NCBI GenBank assembly: GCA_003696875.1
Contig: RFHL01000868.1
Span: 1 to 7,471, forward strand
DNA length: 7,471 nt
Source of the DNA: Bacteroidota bacterium
GTDB lineage: Bacteria > Bacteroidota > Bacteroidia > J057
Reading direction: 5' to 3'
Shown here piece after piece: positions 1-5,262 of the stretch (position 1 is the stretch's first letter; each line of letters begins with the position of its first letter). The translations under genes were made by a program, and so were the position numbers. The notes below the pieces were generated by a model. That model did not search any database, had not been told where the DNA came from, and worked only from the letters and a program-made list of their open reading frames with translations.

Positions 1-502
1 CAAGCCGCAGGCTAAGGCAGGGACGCTGGCTTTCTTCGTAGGCGGGGAACAAGCAGACCTAGAAAAAATCCATCCCTTGCTGATGCACATGGGGCAGATG
101 GTGCTGCCCCTAGGCCCTGCGGGGCAGGGCAGTGCCTACAAGATGCTGATCAACAGCCTGCTGGCGCAGGCGATGGCGGCCTTTTCCGAGGCCGTGGCTC
201 TAGGGGAAAAGCTCGGCCTGGACCGGAGTTTCCTGCTCCAAAACCTGCCCAAAGCGCCCGTGTGTGCGCCCTTTTTGGCGACCAAGGCCGGCAAGCTCCT
301 GCAGGAGGATACCGACACCCAGTTTCCGCTGGAACTGATGTATAAGGACCTACACCTCGCGGCCCTGAGCGCCTACGAAGCAGGCCTGCCCCTCCCGCTG
401 ACAGCGACCGTCAAGGAGCAGTACGCGGCGGCCGTCCAGGCCGGCCGGGGACGGGAAGACTTTTCGGCCATTTTAAACTTTATGGCCGATCCGGGGAAAT
501 GA
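1..502 (+). CDS. NAD(P)-dependent beta-hydroxyacid dehydrogenase (3-hydroxyisobutyrate dehydrogenase family), C-terminal part
   Basis: The gene is cut by the left window edge; the open frame begins at base 2 and gives 166 residues before TGA at 500-502. The N-terminal Rossmann fold with its GxGxxG motif lies outside the window. What remains starts at the end of the nucleotide-binding domain (KPQAKAGTLAFFVGG). It then shows the family's catalytic block GQGSAYKMLIN, with Lys at residue 47 and Asn at residue 51 of the visible part. Next come the all-helical C-terminal domain with the conserved YKDLHLA and the closing GREDFSAI. Family members reduce or oxidise short beta-hydroxyacids such as 3-hydroxyisobutyrate, tartronate semialdehyde, or glyoxylate/succinic semialdehyde in the cytoplasm. 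The substrate cannot be decided without the N-terminus. Its stop codon lies one base from that of the convergent DUF1801 gene, so any terminator must lie inside that neighbour. Family assignment is secure; the precise enzyme is not. Confidence 0.9.
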   Translation, partial: KPQAKAGTLAFFVGGEQADLEKIHPLLMHMGQMVLPLGPAGQGSAYKMLINSLLAQAMAAFSEAVALGEKLGLDRSFLLQNLPKAPVCAPFLATKAGKLLQEDTDTQFPLELMYKDLHLAALSAYEAGLPLPLTATVKEQYAAAVQAGRGREDFSAILNFMADPGK

Positions 503-503
503 G

Positions 504-890
504 CTATTTTTTCTTTTTGGGCTTGCGCTGCGGCCCCCGATAAGGCCGTTCCTCATCCAGAACGACGGCCTCCATCACCAGCGCGTGCAGCAGGTCGGGA
601 TCGATGTCGCTAACCTGGTGGTAAACGATGCCACCTACTTGCTTTCGGCCGCGAAAATCGAGCAGATCTTTGCTCAGCGGGAATTGGTCGGCCTGGGTAA
701 AAGCCAGTTCGACCCCGCCTTCCTTGCGGACATTCAGATAGCAGATCCAGCTGTGACGATCGTAGAAGGGAATCTTGTAGCGGATCTTGGCCACCAGACC
801 AGCCTGTCCTGTGAGGTACCGATGTAGCGCCTGCAATACGGAGCGGGCCGGCTCTTCCTGATCGTTGATATAGGCTTCGACTGCTTCCAT
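504..890 (-). CDS. DUF1801 domain protein
   Basis: This is a 128-residue cytoplasmic protein with no signal peptide or membrane segment. It matches the DUF1801 (YdhG-like) pattern. There is an N-terminal helix with VEAYIND, then PARSVLQALHRYL, the hallmark IRYKIPFYDRHSWICYL (about residues 36-52), a strand ELAFTQADQFPLS (61-73), and a C-terminal helix DPDLLHALVMEAVVLDEE (98-115). The length is usual for the family. The biochemical function of DUF1801 is not established as far as I know. The C-terminus is a basic tail ending in four lysines. The ATG at 888-890 lies five bases after the stop of the upstream DinB-like gene, so the two are almost certainly one transcript. No Shine-Dalgarno sequence precedes it, and reinitiation after the upstream stop is plausible. 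Confidence 0.85.
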   Translation of the reverse strand: MEAVEAYINDQEEPARSVLQALHRYLTGQAGLVAKIRYKIPFYDRHSWICYLNVRKEGGVELAFTQADQFPLSKDLLDFRGRKQVGGIVYHQVSDIDPDLLHALVMEAVVLDEERPYRGPQRKPKKKK

Positions 891-895
891 GAGGA

Positions 896-1426
896 TTATT
901 TGCCGGTATGGTCGAGGTTTTCGCCCGCATAATAGCCGGTGTCCACGTCCAGGTGGGCCTTGGTAAAGTAGGTCACCTGCCCCACGTGGTAGGAAAAATG
1001 CTCGACGACGTGCATGAGGATGCCGATGCCGCTCTCGGTGAAGCCCTGCACGGCGTATTCCCTGACCAACGCCCCGGCGGGAATCTGATCCAGGGCTTCA
1101 TCCAGATCCTGAGCCAGACTGGCGAGCTGCGCCTTGAGTTCAGCTCGGGACCATCCGCCGCGGGCATCAAACTCCTGTTGTCGCTGCCGGGTATCAGTCT
1201 CGCCAAGCAAACCAGCCAGGATCCACTGCCGGACATTGCCAATCAGGTGCAGCACGAGGTTGCCCACCGCGTTGGACTGCGCATTGGGTCGATGCCAGAT
1301 GGCCTCCTCTGGCAGGAGGTCCAGACACTTCTGGAGCCGGGGGATGGACTCATCCAACAGGCGACGACGTACTTCGCCCAGCAGCAGGCGGGGAAAAATT
1401 TGTTGAACAGGGGAAACGGGTTCCAT
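896..1426 (-). CDS. DinB-superfamily protein (DUF1572-like)
   Basis: This is a 176-residue soluble protein, predominantly helical, with the layout of the DinB/YfiT four-helix-bundle superfamily. It resembles the DUF1572 branch most closely (NLVLHLIGNVRQWI near residues 56-70, followed by an Arg-rich segment and QQEFD). The three histidines expected to bind a divalent metal are present: H60 in the second helix, and H143 and H147 in HVVEHFSYHVGQ. An intact metal site is therefore likely. Some superfamily members are thiol-dependent S-transferases (for example bacillithiol or mycothiol transferases), but most have no known reaction, and nothing here fixes a substrate. Start ATG is at 1424-1426 without a recognisable Shine-Dalgarno. 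The gene leads a two-gene unit with the DUF1801 gene and is divergent from the barrel protein gene. Confidence 0.87.
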   Translation of the reverse strand: MEPVSPVQQIFPRLLLGEVRRRLLDESIPRLQKCLDLLPEEAIWHRPNAQSNAVGNLVLHLIGNVRQWILAGLLGETDTRQRQQEFDARGGWSRAELKAQLASLAQDLDEALDQIPAGALVREYAVQGFTESGIGILMHVVEHFSYHVGQVTYFTKAHLDVDTGYYAGENLDHTGK

Positions 1427-1687
1427 AGGTTAGACGATTGGGGCAATATGCCCGGGAATGAGAAAACGCGGGAGGGGGCGGTTCGGTTTCAACATGCAGC
1501 AGACTGCGTTTCAGCCTGTTCGAAATGGTCTGGTATTTGCCTATCTTGATTCTCGTTCGTTTATTCGCCCCGCTTTGGCATAGGTCCAAATATCCGGCAG
1601 AGCCTGATGGTATCGCCGGACTATTGGTCAACTTTTTCGGCACCTATGGGCTTCCCAACTCGGGGCAATTGCATACAAAGAACCAAT
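1427..1687. other. divergent intergenic region
   Basis: This 261-base stretch lies between the start codons of the DinB-like gene (minus) and the barrel protein gene (plus), so it must hold the promoters of both. I find no clean match to the Bacteroidota -33 TTTG / -7 TAnnTTTG pattern on either strand. Visible structure is limited to two things. One is a small hairpin GGGCA-ATA-TGCCC at 1441-1453, in the leader of the DinB-like gene. The other is an interrupted dyad, TATTTGCCTAT at 1534-1544 against ATAGG(TC)CAAATA at 1580-1592. Open frames crossing the region look like chance readings, with no recognisable domain. Confidence 0.6.
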
Positions 1688-2167
1688 ATGATCAAGCGCA
1701 TTTTTACCTTCGGCTTTTTTCTGCTTGCCGGATACGGCCTACATGCCCAGATCAATCCGCACGCCATTGGGCTCCGGCTTGGGGGCGACGGAGATATCGG
1801 AGAAGCGGAAATATCCTACCAGCGCGCGCTGGGGGCGTCAAATCGCCTGGAGTTGGATGTGGGGTTTGGCGGGAACAGAAGAGAAAACAGATTGTATGTG
1901 GTAGGTATTTACCAATGGCATTGGAACATTACCAGCGGCCTGAATTGGTATGTCGGGCCGGGAGGGGTCATTGGCCTTTACTCATACGACCGATCGGACG
2001 GCTATATCAGCGTGGGTTTAGGTGGGCAAATAGGCATGGAGTTTGACTTCAAATCACTGGGCGCCCCCATCTTGCTAAGCATAGATGCCCGGCCCATGTG
2101 GGATTTTATCGGAGATCATTCTGGACTCGGTTGGGGCGCGGCATTGGGGATCCGGTACACTTGGTAA
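1688..2167 (+). CDS. small secreted outer-membrane beta-barrel protein
   Basis: The protein has 159 residues from the ATG at 1688. The frame is open further upstream to 1607, but this start is preferred because it places a standard signal peptide at the very N-terminus: MIKRIF, a hydrophobic core FGFFLLAGYGL, and cleavage after H19-A20, leaving Gln first. The mature 139 residues alternate polar and hydrophobic positions in about eight strands separated by Gly/Asp/Asn turns. Examples are RLELDVGFGG, RLYVVGIYQWHW, YISVGLGGQIGMEF and PILLSIDARPMW. The chain ends GAALGIRYTW, a final strand closing on an aromatic residue as expected for recognition by the Bam complex. This fits an eight-stranded outer-membrane barrel of the OmpW/OmpX/PorT-like size class, but no specific family is recognisable and the function is unknown. 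It is monocistronic, followed by structured non-coding sequence and a strong terminator. Weak AAAGAA is the only purine stretch before the start. Confidence 0.8.
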   Translation: MIKRIFTFGFFLLAGYGLHAQINPHAIGLRLGGDGDIGEAEISYQRALGASNRLELDVGFGGNRRENRLYVVGIYQWHWNITSGLNWYVGPGGVIGLYSYDRSDGYISVGLGGQIGMEFDFKSLGAPILLSIDARPMWDFIGDHSGLGWGAALGIRYTW

Positions 2168-2266
2168 CATCCGGCATGTCCTGGCATCATGCCTGTTGAC
2201 CATCGGGATGGGAAGGAAGAGACAGGCAGATTTTTGGGGGCATTTTTTTCGCCTCCCTGGTTACAC

Positions 2267-2348
2267 TTCCCGCCCGGCGGGAATAGAAGCTCGGAGGCCC
2301 GGCTATGACCGGCCTCAATCGGAAAAAAACCGATTACTGGCGGCTTCT
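2267..2348 (+). other. candidate structured RNA element in the 3' region of the barrel protein gene
   Basis: Four helices can be drawn by eye on the + strand. P0 is the near-perfect palindrome TTCCCGCCCGGCGGGAA (2267-2283). P1 pairs AGAAGC (2285-2290) with GCTTCT (2343-2348) and encloses two hairpins. P2 pairs GAGGCC(c)GG (2294-2302) with CCGGCCTC (2309-2316). P3 pairs AATCGG (2317-2322) with CCGATT (2330-2335) across a loop of seven A. P2 and P3 abut with no linker, as in a coaxially stacked three-way junction. The terminator hairpin begins four bases after P1. The pairing is seen directly; that it folds or functions is inference. It could be a 3' UTR structure or the body of a small RNA released from the 3' end of the mRNA. 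I recognise no known RNA family and see no good promoter immediately upstream. Confidence 0.4.
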
Positions 2349-2351
2349 TGG

Positions 2352-2382
2352 AGCCCGGCCTGCTCGACAGGCCGGGCTTTTT
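2352..2382 (+). terminator. rho-independent terminator, + strand
   Basis: A perfect 11-base-pair GC-rich stem pairs AGCCCGGCCTG (2352-2362) with CAGGCCGGGCT (2368-2378) around the loop CTCGA. It runs straight into a five-T run (2378-2382). There is no T-run on the opposite side, so it works for + strand transcripts, ending the barrel protein message about 185 bases after its stop codon. It also shields the convergent GNAT gene, whose stop is 15 bases further on. Confidence 0.88.
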
Positions 2383-2396
2383 GGTATTGGACCCGA

Positions 2397-2690
2397 CTAC
2401 AGCCGGTACCCCTCCATCACCAGATCCTTATGTTCCGGATGCCGCCGGATGTAGGCGGCGATGTACGGACAGAGCGGTAGTACCACCTTGCCCTGCGCCC
2501 TGGCCCAGTCCAGGGCCGTTTGTGCCAGTGCACTCCCAATGCCGCGCCCTTCCAGTCCCTCCGGGACTGCGGTGTGGGTAAAGACAATCTTGTCGGCGCG
2601 GTTCATGTATTCGGCTACGGCCAGTTTCCCCTCCACCTCGGTTTCGAAGCGGTCTTGGGCCTCATTATTGACGACGGTAAAAGCACTCAT
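2397..2690 (-). CDS. small GNAT-fold N-acetyltransferase (COG2388 / NATD1-like)
   Basis: The protein has 97 residues from the ATG at 2688-2690 (MSAFTVVNNEAQDRFE). The frame also allows a TTG at 2706-2708, adding six residues (TTG AAC ATT GAA AAA AAA). The ATG is preferred because it fits the usual family N-terminus. This is the minimal GNAT type of about 90-100 residues. It shows an Asn-Asn-rich first strand, the ELEV-like strand ETEVEGKLAVAEY, HTAVPEGLEGRGIGSALAQ carrying the acetyl-CoA pyrophosphate loop (residues 47-53), and the subfamily signature LPLCPYIAAYIRRHPE (71-85). Cys74 corresponds to the cysteine proposed as catalytic in the Arabidopsis homologue At1g77540. The physiological substrate of the family is not known. 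It lies 66 bases after the fucP-like stop codon and may be co-transcribed or use its own promoter (see 2706-2737). Confidence 0.88.
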   Translation of the reverse strand: MSAFTVVNNEAQDRFETEVEGKLAVAEYMNRADKIVFTHTAVPEGLEGRGIGSALAQTALDWARAQGKVVLPLCPYIAAYIRRHPEHKDLVMEGYRL

Positions 2691-2705
2691 TTTTTTTTCA
2701 ATGTT

Positions 2706-2737
2706 CAAACACTAAATCGTACGATAGCGCATCCAAA
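2706..2737 (-). promoter_or_regulatory. possible Bacteroidota-type promoter for the GNAT gene
   Basis: On the minus strand, TTTG (complement of 2734-2737) is followed after 19 bases by TAGTGTTTG (complement of 2706-2714). This resembles the Bacteroidota consensus -33 TTTG and -7 TAnnTTTG, with one extra base inside the -7 box. The ATG lies 15 bases beyond. The nine-base -7 box makes this a weak call. Confidence 0.35.
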
Positions 2738-2756
2738 ACGTTATGGTGCGACGGGC

Positions 2757-4070
2757 TCAATCCGCATGTACCCGATAGACCCGATAACCGTAGATGGCAA
2801 TCACGACAAAACAGATCAAAGGGAGAACAAATGAGGCTGCCTCCGGCGTCAGGAAGCTGGCTGACCAGCTATCAATGATGAGTGCCTGCAAGGGCGGCAT
2901 GATGGAGCCCCCAAAGATGGCCATGATCAGACCAGCGGCGCCAAACTTGGCGTCGTCGCCGGTACCGTGCAAGGCAATGCCATAGATGGTGGGGAACATG
3001 AGCGACATGCAGCCCGACACGGCAACCAGCATGTAGAGGCCAGGCCGGCCGCCGACAAAGATTACCCCCAGGGTAAGGAGAATACCCCCCAAGGCAAGCG
3101 CTGTAAGCAGGGCCCCGGGGCGAACATATTTCAGGAGAAAGGTGCAAATGAAGCGGCTGGTGGCGAAGAGCACCATCGCGTAGATGTTGAACTGCTGGGA
3201 GAGCACCTCAGCCTCCCGCTCGGGCATCCCCTCGGCGGTGAAGACGGCCGTCCCATACTGGATGATGAAGGTCCAGCACATGATCTGCGCCCCGACATAG
3301 AAGGTCTGGGCGATGACGCCTTCGCGGTAGCGCTGCAGATTCAACAGCCGGCGCAGGCTGGCGCCGATATTGAGGCGATGGTCCTTTTCCTGATCCTGGG
3401 GCATCTTCACCAGAGCAATCACCACCAGTATGACCAGGATAAACAAGCCGATGGCCACATAGGGTCCGCGCACAATGGCCAAGTCGGCCATTTTGACGGC
3501 CTCAAAGGCCTCGGTACCCAGTTCTTGCCGGGCGGCGTAGTCGCGGGCATCAAGCCGGGCCACGATCATCTCTTTGGCTGTCCACATGCCGAGCAAGGAG
3601 CCAAGCGGGTTGAAGGCCTGGGCCAGGTTTAGCCGCCGGGTGGCCGTGGCCTCATCGCCCATAGCCAGGATATAGGGATTGGCACTCGTCTCCAGAAAGG
3701 ACAGCCCACAAGTCAGGATAAAATAGGCCGCCAGGAAGGGCCCGAACATCCCCAGCCAACTGGCGGGAATGAAGAGCAAGGCCCCGGTAGCATACAGCCC
3801 CAGACCCACCAGGATACCCGATTTGTAGGTGTATTTTTTGATGAAGAGGGCCGCCGGGAAGGCCATGGCAAAGTAGCCGCCGTAGAAGGCAAACTGCACC
3901 AGCGACCCCTGGAAGTTGCTCATCAGGAAGATCTTCCGGAAGGCCGCCACCATAGGATTGGTGATATCATTGGCGAAGCCCCAGAGGGCAAAGCAGGAGG
4001 TAATCAGGACAAAGGGGAGGACGATTCCCGCCGGGATCACCGGGATTCGCGATTCAGAAGGAGTAGCCAT
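2757..4070 (-). CDS. fucP: FucP-like MFS sugar:H+ symporter
   Basis: The protein has 437 residues from the ATG at 4068-4070, close to the 438 of E. coli FucP. The frame continues upstream to a TTG at 4163, but that extension has no family match. About twelve membrane segments are visible, with a central cytoplasmic loop near residues 223-250. It aligns well with E. coli FucP: SNFQGSLVQFAFYGGYF (51-67), YKSGILVGLGLYATGALLF (82-100), GLSFLETSANPY (122-133), RRLNLAQAFNPLGS (145-158), YVGAQIMCW (258-266). Glu127 corresponds to FucP Glu135. The position of FucP Asp46 is Asn38, with an Asp three residues earlier (Asp35). In the family these acids handle proton coupling and sugar binding. The substrate is probably a monosaccharide, but relatives transport glucose, galactose or N-acetylglucosamine, so fucose is not certain. 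No fucose catabolic genes are in view. No Shine-Dalgarno precedes the start. Confidence 0.9.
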   Translation of the reverse strand: MATPSESRIPVIPAGIVLPFVLITSCFALWGFANDITNPMVAAFRKIFLMSNFQGSLVQFAFYGGYFAMAFPAALFIKKYTYKSGILVGLGLYATGALLFIPASWLGMFGPFLAAYFILTCGLSFLETSANPYILAMGDEATATRRLNLAQAFNPLGSLLGMWTAKEMIVARLDARDYAARQELGTEAFEAVKMADLAIVRGPYVAIGLFILVILVVIALVKMPQDQEKDHRLNIGASLRRLLNLQRYREGVIAQTFYVGAQIMCWTFIIQYGTAVFTAEGMPEREAEVLSQQFNIYAMVLFATSRFICTFLLKYVRPGALLTALALGGILLTLGVIFVGGRPGLYMLVAVSGCMSLMFPTIYGIALHGTGDDAKFGAAGLIMAIFGGSIMPPLQALIIDSWSASFLTPEAASFVLPLICFVVIAIYGYRVYRVHAD

Positions 4071-4234
4071 GCGAGTAAGCCGTTTGGACAGAAACCAGGA
4101 GGTATCGAAAATACATTCCCGTGCCGCAAGAAAAAAACCAAGCCTTTGCACAAGCAAGAGCAACTCTACGGTCGTCCGCTACCAGGCAGCCCCGTCACCA
4201 TGGACTTCGGTTTTTATCCCCCCAAAAACCCAAA
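4071..4234 (-). other. upstream region of the fucP-like gene
   Basis: These 164 bases lie between the moxR terminator and the fucP-like start and should carry its promoter. The nearest thing to a -7 box is TATTTTCG on the minus strand (4106-4113), about 35 bases before the ATG, but no TTTG stands at the right distance. I find no clear operator dyad. The open frame across it (TTG start at 4163) is best read as chance. Confidence 0.4.
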
Positions 4235-4260
4235 GAGGCTGTCCCAGGCGAGACAGCCTC
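4235..4260 (-). terminator. intrinsic terminator after the moxR-like gene
   Basis: A perfect nine-base-pair stem, GAGGCTGTC (4235-4243) with GACAGCCTC (4252-4260), has an eight-base loop. On the minus strand it is followed by TTTGGGTTTTTGG, an interrupted T-rich tract. It starts 22 bases after the moxR stop codon, the right place to end the chaperone/moxR unit. The broken T tract makes it weaker than the one at 2352. Confidence 0.7.
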
Positions 4261-4281
4261 CTGATACGTGGCCGCAGCTGA

Positions 4282-5262
4282 TTACATCAGCTTGCGGATG
4301 ATGTCCTCCTCGCTGATGCCCTCGGCTTCGGCCGTAAAGCTCGGCACGATGCGGTGCCGTAGCACGGAGAAGGCCACCTGATTGACTTCTTCAATATCAG
4401 GGGAATACTTGCCCTTGAGCAAGGCCTGTGCCTTGGCCCCCAGGATCAGGTACTGCGAGGCGCGGGGCCCCGCGCCCCAGGTGATCAGTTCCTTGATCTC
4501 TTCAGAAGCATGGAGCGTCCCGATGCGGGTGCGGTTGACGAGGCGCACAGCGTGCTCCACCACATTGTCCGGCACCGGCACCTCCCGCACGAGTTTCTGG
4601 AAGTAGATGATGTCTTCCTTGGAAAGGATCGTTTTGAGCTCCACCTGCTGGGGCGTGGTGGTCCGCTTGACAATCTCTATTTCCTCCTGGATCGAGGGAT
4701 AATCCACCCGGATGTTGAACATGAATCGGTCGAGCTGCGCCTCGGGCAGGGGATAGGTCCCTTCCTGCTCAATGGGGTTTTGGGTAGCGAGGACGAAGAA
4801 AGGGGGCTCCAGGCGATGGGTTTCGCCGGCGATGGTTACTTTTTTCTCTTGCATGGCCTCCAGCAGGGCGGCCTGTGTCTTGGGCGGGGTCCGGTTGATC
4901 TCATCGGCGAGGATGATGTTGGCGAAGATCGGCCCCTTGACAAACTTGAAGTACTTGTGATTGGTATCCTCGTCGATCTCCAGAATCTCGGTCCCGACGA
5001 TGTCACTCGGCATCAGGTCGGGGGTGAACTGTATCCGGCTGAAGCTGAGGTCCAGGACCTCGGCGATGGTGCTGATCAAGAGCGTCTTGGCCAGCCCGGG
5101 TACGCCCACCAGCAAGGTGTGTCCCTTACAAAACAAGGCAATGAGCAGCTTGTCTACGACTTCATCCTGACCAATAATTACTTTTGCGATTTCCTGCTTG
5201 AGCTCCTTGTACTTGTGCGCAAGGGCGTCTGCAGCTTCTACTGCTGACTCGTACTTTGCCAT
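4282..5262 (-). CDS. MoxR family AAA+ ATPase
   Basis: The protein has 326 residues, full length for the family, and is cytoplasmic. Motifs in order are IIGQDEVVDKLLIALFCKGH (residues 29-48), Walker A GVPGLAKT (53-60), TPDLMPSDIVG (80-90), Walker B IILADE (116-121) followed by INRTPPKTQAALLEAMQE, sensor 1 LATQNP (158-163), the arginine finger in LPEAQLDRF (Arg179), and sensor 2 GAGPRASQ (Arg267). All catalytic residues are intact. MoxR proteins act as ATP-driven chaperones, usually with von Willebrand A/DUF58 partners, in maturation of enzymes or in stress and envelope functions. Here it is the last gene before a terminator, with no DUF58 or VWA gene directly downstream. Its ATG at 5260-5262 lies 25 bases inside the end of the surA-like gene, so translation is probably coupled to it. 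Confidence 0.95.
   Translation of the reverse strand: MAKYESAVEAADALAHKYKELKQEIAKVIIGQDEVVDKLLIALFCKGHTLLVGVPGLAKTLLISTIAEVLDLSFSRIQFTPDLMPSDIVGTEILEIDEDTNHKYFKFVKGPIFANIILADEINRTPPKTQAALLEAMQEKKVTIAGETHRLEPPFFVLATQNPIEQEGTYPLPEAQLDRFMFNIRVDYPSIQEEIEIVKRTTTPQQVELKTILSKEDIIYFQKLVREVPVPDNVVEHAVRLVNRTRIGTLHASEEIKELITWGAGPRASQYLILGAKAQALLKGKYSPDIEEVNQVAFSVLRHRIVPSFTAEAEGISEEDIIRKLM

Noticed and set aside
1525..2046. Long + strand open frame overlapping the barrel protein gene
   Set aside because: It is in another frame of that gene, is rich in Arg, Gly and Pro, has no recognisable domain and ends in mid-gene. The signal-peptide-bearing frame from 1688 explains the region.
2207..2260. T-rich runs after the barrel protein gene as a first terminator or small RNA promoter
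   Set aside because: No stem precedes the T runs, and GATTTTTG, the nearest -7-like box, has no TTTG at the correct spacing.
2967..3632. 221-codon open frame on the + strand opposite the fucP-like gene
   Set aside because: It is antisense to a clearly conserved transporter, and its composition (His, Gly, Gln, Asp rich) is typical of a complementary-strand reading.
4106..4113. TATTTTCG as the -7 box of a fucP promoter
   Set aside because: It is one base off the consensus, and no TTTG lies 19-21 bases upstream; the T-run there is not specific.
4071..4163. Extended N-terminus of the fucP-like protein from a TTG at 4163
   Set aside because: The extra 31 residues have no family counterpart, while the ATG at 4068-4070 gives the usual length.
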